The notes under the pieces are model-generated. The model worked only from the letters and a program-made list of their open reading frames with translations. It was not told where the DNA came from and ran no database searches. The position numbers and the translations under genes were made by a program. DNA of 64,000 bases from Dicaeum eximium (lineage: Eukaryota; Chordata; Aves; Passeriformes; Dicaeidae), in assembly GCA_013396995.1 (NCBI GenBank), contig VWZP01002907.1, positions 639,744 to 703,743 of the forward strand. Direction: 5' to 3'. This document shows positions 1-11,461 of this stretch, in pieces. Every line of letters begins with the position of its first letter. The first letter of the stretch is position 1.

Positions 1-1425
1 ACTCCAGCATTAGTTCACTAAGCTTTCAGCTGTTTTCTAACCCTCATGATTTACTGAAAATTTCTCAATATTGTGTGATGGATCTCATTGAGAATCTCAG
101 CTTCCATTAAATCAAATCAAAACATGATTTTTCACACAACTTAAAGCTTACCTTTAAAAAATATCAATTATTTAATAGTACAAGTGTGACAGCAGTAAGA
201 ACAAAAATGTATCTCTTTTTGGTTCTTTCTCTAATCTCTCTGATATTCTGTGAACTATCTAAAGAGGTGGATGAAAATATCTCAGCTTCAGATTTACTTA
301 ATTGCATTAAGCAGACTGATTTTTAATTTTTTTTTCAAAGCTTTGTGGTATCTTTCCAGATCTTGTGGTTGAATTGCAGTCTTCTGACTATTATTGTTCC
401 AAAATGATCACATAAGTTATAAGGATAAGAAATTATTACATTTAGTCTCCCTCAGTTAGTAATTTCAAATGCTCAAAATACATACATATTAAATTTCAGA
501 AGTTCTTTAAGTGCAGGTACACAGCCTTCTTCCACAGTATTTAACCAGACTTGTACTAAGAACTATGATGTTATGTAATTTCCATAAAGTGTAGACAGTT
601 CACAACAAAGCCTATGATATGTTTATTTTCAGTACTGTGTTTGTTGTTCCTTCTAACATACTTTTTTTTTTTTAAGGATCAGATAAATATGGGCATTGTG
701 TGCTAAGTAATCAAATTTGCAGCTAAAAATGGATTTATGGCTTTTGAGATAAAAATATTATGTCTGCATTTTATTACTTTTAAGGTTTAAATTTCCAATT
801 AATTCATAAAGGAACTATTATAGTATCTGTGATTGTGATTTAATTAGTGGTGCTTTAGAATGTCTACTATGGAGGAAAGAACAACACACAGCACGTAAAG
901 GAGTGAGCTCAGAAAGACTGCTGTTAACACAATGTGCTAATATAAGAGCAGGGCTGAAAATTAGGCCATGCTGTTTTCACACTGGGAGAAGCTATTGAAC
1001 TGTTTAGATTTTAGAGGGAAATTATTTTCCTTCTGAAGACAACAGTCTCCTTTTTGTTCTTGTCTCTCTTCTATTCCTTAAGGCCATGAGTTGGTCATGC
1101 ATTCCAGCATCCTGCTTTCTCAGAACAGCAATCTAACTCTTCTTTCAGCAGTACTCCTCTTCTTGGAGGAGCAGACAAGATAAAGTGGCTGCAAATGGCC
1201 AGTAAGGAAGACCTGTCAGCTTCAGATAGCCACAAAAAGGAGATTTCCAGAAAGATTAATGGCAACAGCTGATCTGCAAGCAGCAAAACTAGTCTTCTCC
1301 AGATAAAAGCTTTGTTCAGGCACACTAGCTTTAATTAAATAATACCACTTCATTGATTAAAAAAAAACTTTAGGGACTTGCAGGCATATTTAAATTAAGC
1401 AACAAATAACATGGAATACTTGAGA

Positions 1426-1461
1426 AGAAGTTCTGAGATGAGTAGAAGTTCTGAGATGTAT
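1426..1461. repeat. 18-bp tandem duplication, two copies
   Basis: The 15-mer AGAAGTTCTGAGATG occurs at 1426-1440 and again at 1444-1458, giving a unit of 18 bp repeated twice. This looks like a simple local duplication by replication slippage. A 60-codon ORF runs through it, but nothing suggests that it is coding. Confidence 0.8.
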
Positions 1462-1971
1462 CTAATTGAATATGTTTCATCTCCTCAGTTTACCCATCAA
1501 GTCCTCTATATTTTAAGAGTTTATATTCAAATATGTATCTTAGAGTCTGCAAATTTAAAGATAGTCACTTTGGTCTCACCACATTATTTTTAACAATGTC
1601 TTTAGTGTTTAGTTTAATACTAAGCAAGATGATTCACTAGTTAGTTCAGCAGAGAATTCCATAAATGGTAATAACTGTGAGATCATTCTTGCCCACCCTC
1701 CACTGAAGCAATCAGGACTCCCTGTAATACAGTTTGTAAGTCATTGTCCAGTTTAAATCTGTCACGCATTAGCGCTTCCATCCATCATCTCTCAAGTCTG
1801 AACGCGTAGTTTAGAATTAATGAAACTAGGCCTTAAGTCGTATAAAACAACCAAACATTTCATTTTGAAAAGCAGATACTGCAAGCAGCCTGACTTAAAA
1901 ATACAAGGAAATTCTGGATCCATAATTCACCCTCCACCTTCCGACCCCACCAACCGCCATATTAGTGTGCC

Positions 1972-2115
1972 CCCACCAAAATACCAGCTTGTGTTTACAG
2001 TTTCCTTCCTCCTGATGGTGGATGGGCGCGTGTACACGCACTCGCTCTATGTGCACTCAATAGGATCATGATCTGGAGAGCTGAAAATGTAAACACAAGC
2101 TGGTATTGTGGTGTG
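1972..2115. repeat. Long near-perfect inverted repeat (33-bp arms, 78-bp spacer)
   Basis: Bases 1972-2004 pair with 2083-2115 at 30 of 33 positions. The mismatches are 1973/2114, 1979/2108 and 2000/2087. The central 20 pairs (1980-1999 with 2088-2107) are perfect. Each arm contains TGTGTTTACA or its complement, which includes the forkhead core TGTTTAC. The spacer holds a perfect 12-bp palindrome, GCGTGTACACGC, at 2028-2039, in an otherwise CpG-poor region. The structure could be a small non-autonomous DNA transposon with terminal inverted repeats, an extrudable hairpin, or a paired regulatory site. No target-site duplication is obvious. Confidence 0.85.
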
Positions 2116-4164
2116 ACTAGCGGTTTGTGGTTTCTTTGTTTGAATATTTCAAAAATGGCACACTGGCCAGAACTTAAGAAGAGAAAAGCAGAGCTGCTAC
2201 TTATACAAAAATTTGATGGTTCCAATGCTCAGATAAAGCGGGCTGCACAATACTTCATTTTTTCATAGTTGACTCTGGTTTAGGGCAGGAATTTTGTTTT
2301 TGGGGATAGACAAAATACACTTTTGCCCTTCATGTCACATAAGAAGGAATACCCTGCTTGTTCAAGTGCCCATCAAGAGATTTCTTCAGATTAGGAATGC
2401 TCTATTCATCCAAAGCTGTCTGTAATCATGTGACTGAAGTAGAGGATATGGTCAAGCATTCACAGGATTAACACTTTTTAGGTGAGCACAGCTCATTCTT
2501 TATTAATAAAATATTGTTGCATCATAGAGCTTGCCATTTTCTATTATTTAAACTCAAACATGGATTCATATGTGGACCCCACGGAGAGCCCCAAAATTAT
2601 GTACCTATGGAGTTACAAGAGCACAAGTTTACATTGGTGTAATTTCAGAATTTTTCAGAATCTTTCTTTTTGCTTCACTGAAAGTAAGTGAAGCAAAATT
2701 ACTTTATGAAATCACCATGAGCCCAAAAGCTCCTCTACTTCTTTCTAAGGATATCTGCCAGTCTCAATAAAACCTCATAATATCATTTTGCTACTGTTCT
2801 GAACATGGAGGGGAGGAAGGAGGGAGGACTGATATTCATTTTATAAAATACTGGCATATATCCAGCTACATTATATTATTTTATTTTTCTACATTAGAAG
2901 TGTTTTAATAAGCTTATCAGAAGTACATATTTGAAGTCATTTTTCCCCCCAATAATTTATTTTCATCAGTTGCAGACTGGTTATAATACATATTACACAT
3001 ACTATACAAGCTCATCACTGGAAATTTAAACAACTGAAAGCAAAATTTAAGAAAAGATGGAAAAAAGCAGGGTGGTCTTCTCAAAATAGTGGGAAAAGTC
3101 CAGAAATTTCACCAGTACAAATGCAACAACTCTTCATTCAAGACAGGGGCAGTTCTAACATCTATGTTCTTTATAAGAATAGTGGTGTTATTCTTGTAGT
3201 ACTCACAATTCATGAAAAGAGCATCTAGTTTATAAATACTTATCAGTTCATTTGATTAGATCTGTCCCATAAAAAGCAGGAAATTCTTTCTTAAACTATG
3301 AAGTATTACATTACACACAAAACCATATAAGAATATTAATCAATTTTTCTCTTCAAATACTTTTCATGTGTGTTTTAGAAAGACTTGATTACTTTACACA
3401 AACTGCACAACTGCAATGCCATCATAAGGTAGAACATCTTGCCTCTTTTTAATACATTACTCTATATAAGCACCCTCACAAAGACAGCTTGTGAGCTTTT
3501 CACAAATTACAATAATGGAACCACCTACATGTATATCAGTGCTGACAGATCTGGATCATCTTATTTTCACCTGCAGTAAGTTCAGAGTCAGCTAAAAACT
3601 AAATTATACAATGAACAGCTTTGTTGTAGGAATATGCATGGCCTTATTTTCCACCAACATTTGCAGAACAAACGCATGCAGCTAGCATAGATATTTAATG
3701 TAAATGGTAATAAATACTAGTGAATTTGCAATCTCTTTTTTTTCATCCAAATTGAAGAGAAAGTCCATCACTTTGGGGGTTTTTACATGCTGCTCTATAG
3801 ATGGATGGTTTTGTCTATACAGATGCACACCTGTCCAACAGCCACTATCTGCAATAGATTAATGTAAAAAAAAGGAAAATGTACCCAAAAAGATCTTCTT
3901 GCTGTTAGTTGAAATGACTAATAACATAATAAGGAATTAGATGAAGAATTAACTAAAGCAGAATTTTGTGTTCAGCTACTACACAAAACACCATAAAATT
4001 TTGATGACCATTTGAAGCCAAGACCTTTAGTATGTGCTCTTCTGAAAGGCAGTGGCACTTCTGGTCTAAAATAAGAGGACTGGCAGCTGAGATGATCATG
4101 CCATTCTGGAAGGCCTTAGTTTTAAATACCTATAGTGACCAATAGTGATATTTGGTCAAATACA

Positions 4165-4422
4165 GACCAAAAAGATGAAACATTGGTCTCATGTTATGCC
4201 AAGGAAGGTTTAGACTGGATATTAGGAAAATATTAGTGAAAATGTCATCATTGAAAGTGTGCCCAAGGATTGAAATAGGGTGCCCAGGGCATTGGTGGAA
4301 TCACTGACCAAAAATCACGTTGATGTAGCACTCAAGGACATGGTTTATGGGTGAAGGTGTTAGGTTAACTGTTGGACTCAGTATCAGGGGTCTTCTCCAA
4401 CCTAAATGATTCTATGATTCTT
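4165..4422 (+). mobile_element. CR1 LINE 3' fragment, + orientation
   Basis: The segment follows the end of the avian CR1 retrotransposon in order: a 'GGAAGGTTTAGACTGGATAT' block near 4203, 'GGTGCCCAGGGCATTGGTGG' near 4279, 'CAAGGACATGGTTTATGGGT' near 4333, and the terminal 'CCAACCTAAATGATTCTATG' followed by ATTC at 4399-4422. The copy is strongly 5'-truncated and diverged, and its reading frame is broken, so it is a dead insertion. CR1 copies typically lack target-site duplications and a poly(A) tail and end in short tandem repeats, as here. A small ORF starting at 4372 lies partly in it and is not a gene. Confidence 0.93.
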
Positions 4423-7400
4423 GTTCCTTGGACATTGCAGAATGGTTTATGCAAGGATGGCTTGAGTCACATAGAACATGTTTGTAACTCAGAAGGGAAA
4501 GACTGCATTATTCACAGTATTTCCTTGTGTTTGAAGATGTACCTGAACCATTTTTTCTAAAGAAATGTAAATATATACTTCATGAAAACATGAAATAAAT
4601 TTGTGTGCAATACTGTGTAATAATACATGCCTTCCCTTCCTACTGGCATTAGTCAATGTAAAAAAAAAAACTATTGTTCTTCAGTAAGCTCTATGAAAGG
4701 GTATATTTAGCACTCTTAGCTTCTGGGGGAAAAAAAAGCACCCTCTTTCTTCAACTACTAAAATGACAAAGACCTCAAGAGACAAAATATCTGAATGTCC
4801 AGATTTAGGTAGGATGCATTCTTCCTCCATAAAAATACCACTTCATTCAAAATATAAGAGATAGCTCCTTTTTTTTGTCACAAGAAAGATTAGATATTAA
4901 GGTTTTTTTCTATTTGTGTAGTAAAAATGCTAGAACCAATGAGAAACAAAACTTAACTACATCATAACAGCTCATAATTATAACAACACACAAGTAGAGT
5001 AAAAAAAACCTTACACTATTTTATTGATAACATGAATATAATACACATCAGCCCAGTATATCTGAAACCAAGTTTCAATTACAAGAGAAGTATCTTAACT
5101 AGCTAGAACTTTACTGGTAAGCAGTGAAGAAAGTTTAACAAATGTTTAGTAAATAAAGACCTGAAAGAAGTACTCCAAAATTAAAAGGCCTACACCATGT
5201 TAATGTAAATAGCTCACCAGCTTGAAGTATAATGGTTGTTTGAAAACTAACTGCAATATCAAAAGTACTTTCAAAGAATTCAAATCACAATTACTTTTCA
5301 CACAGAGAGCAGCCTATTCTTATGCTTCAAGACAGTTAGAGTGGCTTGCATTTATAGAATTGTTCCTTAAATATTTGTGTGCATATATTTGTGTACATAA
5401 AAGTACAGACCTAGAATGGACAATTTCCATATTGTCAACAAAATAAAAGCTATGGCAACTTCAAACTATTTTCTCAAAAATTAAAAGTAGAAAACATTTC
5501 CTTAAAAATTGTGTCCCCCACAGGCGGTCAGAAGAAATTATTTAAAACACCTTGGCTTTAGAACCAATTTTTATGCTTATTTGAACACATTATTTGATAG
5601 TCTATACGTGCTGATCATCACTGAAAATTATTCTTCTCTTGCTTACTTGAGAAACAAAACCACAAGAGATTGCATAACGAAAATTTGAATGAGCTGGATT
5701 TCAATGTTTTTCAGAGGGATGGAGATCTTAAAAGGTTACTGCTTATGTACACCATTAACAGTATATTTTGCAGTCTTCCATTACAAAGGAACAGAGCTGG
5801 TTTACCTATCACTTATTTAAACAATATTAACTATTTATGTATTACTGCTTCTACAAAATCCCAGATCTATCACCAAGAACAAAGTCAATGGGTAAAGTGG
5901 AGCACAACATTTGACCTTTAAAAATATTTGTGAAGTTTTCCTCTTTTTTAGAGGGAGAGAGGTATTTTGCTGAGTGGTTAATGAATTCAGACACTGACCA
6001 TTTGACCTGGGTTTTTGAAAGTAATTAGCAGCTCTGGTTACCTGAAAGATGGAGCTAAGATGAGCAGGCAGTTTTAAATCAGCGCATTTCTAATTAAAAA
6101 TGATGTTATTTACAGTCACTCGATAGACGTTGTAAGCATCTGTGCTCATAAAGAAATATGCAACAAAGGATTGATGATTTTTTAGAGGCTATCCACAGTT
6201 CCTGAAAATAACAAGTGAAAGATGTTGAATATAAAAGGTAATTGTTAGCTAGAGGAGATTATGGCTCTTGCTTAAACATATTTTTAAGGTAAACTGGAAA
6301 TGTGTAATTTAATTAATTTTTATATCCAAGTTTTGTGGAGAAATGAAAGGTTCTCAATAATGAGTGTAAAATTAGGCTGAAAGGAGCAAATAGTTGTATT
6401 GGCTTGTTGGACTAATACTGAGAAGGGTATCACAAAAGGACAACAATGTAAATTTTAAGTATACAAGCACTACTCAAAAACTCCAAGCTCCTAAATACAC
6501 AAAAATAGTATAAGATTCTGTGGCATGAGGTGGTTACTGGGGAGTATAATTGCTGTTAGAAAAAGAGTATCAAGATCATCACCATTGCATTTATTCCACC
6601 CCAAATTCCCTATTGCAAATATGCCATATGAATAACCCTATTATATTTCAAGTATATTAAACATATATGTGAAAACTAGTCAAATACTCCAAAGGATTTT
6701 TAAACTGCTGACGTTAACTTTGTGACTGTGGACTATGGTAAAAAAGTGTCTGTGGAGTATTCTTTGTCCTCAAACTATGTTTGTAATGCAATTCCTTGTC
6801 CACTGAAATTTTTATGACTTCCCAACTCAAAAGAGATTGAAAACTACTGCCATATACTGACATACATAGTTGGAAATAAAACAAGAGCCAAAGCAAACTT
6901 TAAGGTTGAACTACTGTCAAGTTTGCATATGACCAAAACTAGGTAGCAGATACTGAAATACTTTCTTGGACTTCAGTAACTGGCCATTTAAGTTATTGGA
7001 TTAAGTTATCTGGGGTATTAAACCAGCTACATTGACTTAATCAGGTAGGTAAAAAAATCAGTGGTCTAAAGACAATTTAAGATATTTCTCTGCTATAATA
7101 ATTCAAATCCACTTTCTTCAAAAGACTACACACCAGAATTAAAGTATGTGTATTGTATTACATTTTAACAACCCAGCAATACAACAGTTTATAAGACCTA
7201 AAGAATATTCCTTTTACATTATCTAGTTTCAATAATTTTATTTAATTACAAGCTTTTGTATTTACTTTTGCCTTGAATATTGTTCTTACCTGAATTTAGA
7301 CTAATTTTTTTCCATGAAACAAAGTATAACTTAGACAGTGCTGTGGAGATTAATAGTTAAACAGCAAGAATAAACAAGATAATTGTATTTACTCTTTTTT

Positions 7401-7440
7401 GCAGAGTAACTAAATATTAAATAAAATAGTAAAATAAAGT

Positions 7441-7503
7441 TTTAATTTAATTAAAATAATTTAATATAATTTAATTTAATTTAATTTAATTTAATTTAAT
7501 AAA
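7441..7503. repeat. (TTTAA)n pentanucleotide microsatellite
   Basis: Imperfect, then perfect, TTTAA repeats. The last roughly 35 bases are uninterrupted units, which suggests a recent, potentially polymorphic tract. Confidence 0.95.
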
Positions 7504-10500
7504 GTATTCAAAGAACAAATCAATGATACCTTAAGCACCCGATACTGACAGTTGCCTCATCAGTTCTCAGGAATTAAAAAAAAAATACAAATCATTTTAT
7601 AAAACAATAGCATGTGCAAGTGTAATATTTGCATCCACCTTTTCTGCATGGATAAAATGTCTCACTCTTTGATCATCTTAGCAAAAATAACAGGTTCCTA
7701 TTGCATTTACCACATCCTACCTTTGCAGAGAAAAGGCTCAGGTTCAACTGGAGCTTGAAATGATCTCTGGACCTGGAATAAACAGGAAAAAAAAAGTGTT
7801 TACTAGTCAAACTAAAAGAATCATGATGCCTAAATGAATGAAAAAAACCTGGAGGTACATTAATGAAAAAAAGAAAAGTTGAAATTAGAAATCTGGGCAG
7901 TACTAAAAGCTTCTCCAGATCCCTTCTACAATGGAGACTAAAATTGCCACCACATGGACCCAAATATTTAGGTCTCCAAATACCAACTGTTACAACAGAT
8001 AATTAAAGTTTATAGCCTTTAATCAACAGAATCAAGAAAGCTACTGAGATGAGATAAATTACTACTGTATTTATTTATGTCACATGGCAAATATAGCCAA
8101 AATATGGATATAGCCTTACCTGAATAGTTTATGGTTGGCAATTGCAAACACTGTGGCTATCCAAATTACATTTCTCTCAGTGTTTGTAAGAAGCTTGTCT
8201 ATCCAGTGTAATAAAGTCAGGAAGAATTACATTTCTGACAATTTGGGTACTACAAGAATAAAACTAACCTTTTCTATGTACTTCTAGTATTTTTTCTGTG
8301 ATCAATACAGAGAAAAAGGCATTATCACAGCTCCACAGATTCACAGTCAAAAATTGTTATATATTTTATATACTCAAAAAATGTTATATTTTATTTTCCT
8401 TTTCCTTCTACCAATGCCTCGTGTTCCAAAAAGCTGAACTGGCTGAAGCAAGACATACATGTTTAATCAATAAAATAGCTACTTTTCTAAACCAATCAAG
8501 GAGGAGAAATATTTAGTTTATCTTAGCTAGCTATTAATAATTTGTATTATCTCAGAAAAATTCCAAATCCAACTGGGCTCCATCATGATTTAAAGTTTAT
8601 AAGGACAGTAGAGAATTCTACAAATGATGACAGAAAAAAGAGCCAGGGTAATGTAAGGAAAAAATGCCATGTTGTGTATCCTGAGGGGCTGCAAGAACTG
8701 AAACCATCCTAAAGAGAAGGGCCAATATATCTGATTGACAGCTGTCATAATCCTGAAGACTATATAGAAGTCACAAATTTAATTTCTAAGTTAGATACAT
8801 TATTTTGTATTTACCTCCAGTTTCTATTTAAATAGAGAACAGGTTCCTCACATCCTGAGTAACAGGGTAAATTACAAATGATGAACACACATTATTTTGT
8901 AGAGGCATCAAGACTGCAAATACTTTATTTTCTGCTACATCTCTGTGATTAGTAAAGTAATGTAATCTCTATAGATTTATTTGATTTATGTAGAACTCTG
9001 TGTAATGAAGTTATGTAGGAATTCTTCATTACTTTTGTGTCATCAGAGAATTTTCAAAATCTGCAAATTGCAATCCTGTTTGTGAGGTAATTTCAAAGGT
9101 AAATGTTCTGGCCCAGCACAAAATCTGATTTTATAGAATAGCATCATTGCTACCATCCTTTTAATCAGCCACTGTAATCACTGCTGCCATCTCTTATGTC
9201 CTCCAGCAGCGCAGTCACAGATAGCTTTTCTTAGGCAGATCTTTAGAAGTTGAGTTGAAAGCAATTTAATTTCGGCAAAATGGCTGCGTTCATTGTATAC
9301 AGGACACCGAACCTCTTGTGTAGGACCTTTTCACCATGTTGTGATTGATTTTACATCTATTGAAAACAAGTCTGGTCTCTGCCATTTGTTTACCCTTGTA
9401 TTCTCTCTTTATGCTTTGGTATGCATTTTTAATTAGATACACTCCAGTTCTTTCACCACTAGCTAACACTTTTATTTGGGAAGCAGTCTTTACTAGCCCT
9501 GCAAATATCCGCTGTTCTTTGCAATGTCAAGTCCTTTTCTCACCTTGCTTTGACTTGGTTATCACTTATATCACAAGTAATTCATCCATCTGTTAACTGC
9601 TCCAATTCACATTACTTGGCTTTATTTTAAAGATCTTAACAATGGTCAATGGTCTCATCTGGCAGCTGGTTTCTTGTAAAAAATGTGCCTTTCCCAAGTG
9701 ACATTCTTGTGAGGATCAAAATATTCACTGAATGGGTTTTTATCTAGCAGTTTAAGGTCCCTCAGGCTCTCCATAGAACATATTGTATATACCCAGTGCT
9801 TTGGGCATGCCATGTGTAGCAATGTAGAGGACTTCACCTACTTCAATTTTATTTCATTCTTCTCCAGCTTTCTGCCATGGTATCTTTACACATTGTTGGT
9901 TAATTCTTGTATTAAAAAAAAAAATTTAGACATATCATGCATCTCCATGATTGTTTAAGTTTGCATGCAGAGTATGCCTTTAAAGCAAAACTCTCAAAAC
10001 AGCAAACCAAAGTTTGGGCGTGCTGGAAGTACATTCTCTCATTGAAAAAGGGCAGAGCAGAAACATGCTTCATACAATTTGGCTGCAAATGGGCATTTAT
10101 CCATGGGACACAAGTACAGCTGTCCAAAGTAGCAAATGCTAACAGAAATGTATCATGCCAATTTAGCCCCACATTTACTCCTTCTAGTATGTACTGCTCC
10201 CTAACACAGACATAACCACAGAAATAACTGATATTGTCTTTGTTGGTTGGCTGTCACTACCTGAAATTGGTGAAAAGCATTATACCAATTACACAGCACT
10301 TCTATAAAAGTAATATTTCAGCCCAATCAGAAACATTTTAAGTACTAAAGGAAGTATAAAATTAATTATTGTGTCACAAATAAGGGGAAAATCTCCCACT
10401 GAATAAAGGGGTGGCAGGAGTGGGGGGAGAAGGTGTAGTATTGTTCCATCCCACAGCAATCCAGAAAAAACCCACAGTATGTCCACTTTACATACCACCT

Positions 10501-11440
10501 TTCTCTTAATTTACAGTTTTCAATTTACAGTCTTCTACACAGTTATTTAAATAAGCTGTCTCTCACAGAGTAGCACCTTTGCAATTGCCAGGGACACAAA
10601 CCCACTTCTCTGTTTCTTCATAAAAATTTTCCATAGACACCCCCAACACAAGCATTTCCAGCAAGTCTGATTTTTTTCTTGGCCTAATCTTCTCCAGATG
10701 GTTTGTACATAGTTATCACAACTCAGCCATCACTTTAAATAGACTAAAAAAGACAAAAGTCCAGTTTCCTTTAGGACTGCATGTGAAACTTGGGCTGGTG
10801 AAATTTCCGATATAAACAAGATCTTTTGGCACCAGCTGGAGGGGGGCTGGGGCTGTTTATGGCTCGCTGTAAGGAATGTTTCCTTTCTTAATATCCTCTC
10901 CCTTCTTAACTGGGATGGATTAAATCCAAATACATTGTTACCATTCTTCTCACTCAAACTGACTTTATACTTGTCATACTTTAATGGGCAGGTCTGTGCT
11001 CTGAAAGAGATGCAAATAGTTTTGTTTGCAGGTTTTCAATAATCATATGTTTCATGATTAATGAAGCCTCTTTCGAGCCTCTAACAGCCTTCTGCAGCTG
11101 ATTGTAGAATTGTTGAGGAGTCTAAAAAAAGTAATCTCACTCATATACTATCTTTAACAAATCCTGTAAAATTTTATTCATTGTTTGTGACAAGACTTGC
11201 TATTACTCTGCATGCAGCAAGGAGTTGATCAAGCATTGTACATGCTGTTGGGGATGTCACAGAGGTCACCATCAGCACTTCTAACACAGTGAGTGCCTGC
11301 CAAGGATAACAGAAGAAACCATTTCCCCGTTTACAGGTTTGCCAAGAGTTCCAGTCCATTCCCAGGGTGAAAGGCTGAAGTTTAAAACACTATTATTCCT
11401 TCATTACTTTTTCAGTGTATAACTACCAAAATAATTCTAA

Positions 11441-11461
11441 ATCAATCAATCAATCAATCAA
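11441..11461. repeat. (ATCA)n tetranucleotide microsatellite
   Basis: Five perfect ATCA units, visible directly in the sequence. Short and likely variable between individuals. Confidence 0.93.

Larger units (their letters stand above)
1..4164. other. Intergenic DNA, left flank
   Basis: AT-rich unique-looking sequence with only short ORFs (83 residues or fewer), none resembling a known protein or flanked by convincing splice sites. It contains the 18-bp tandem duplication and the long inverted repeat listed separately, and a purine-rich GGAGG patch near 2808-2828. In mammals TANK lies upstream of PSMD14, but I recognise no TANK exon here. Confidence 0.7.
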
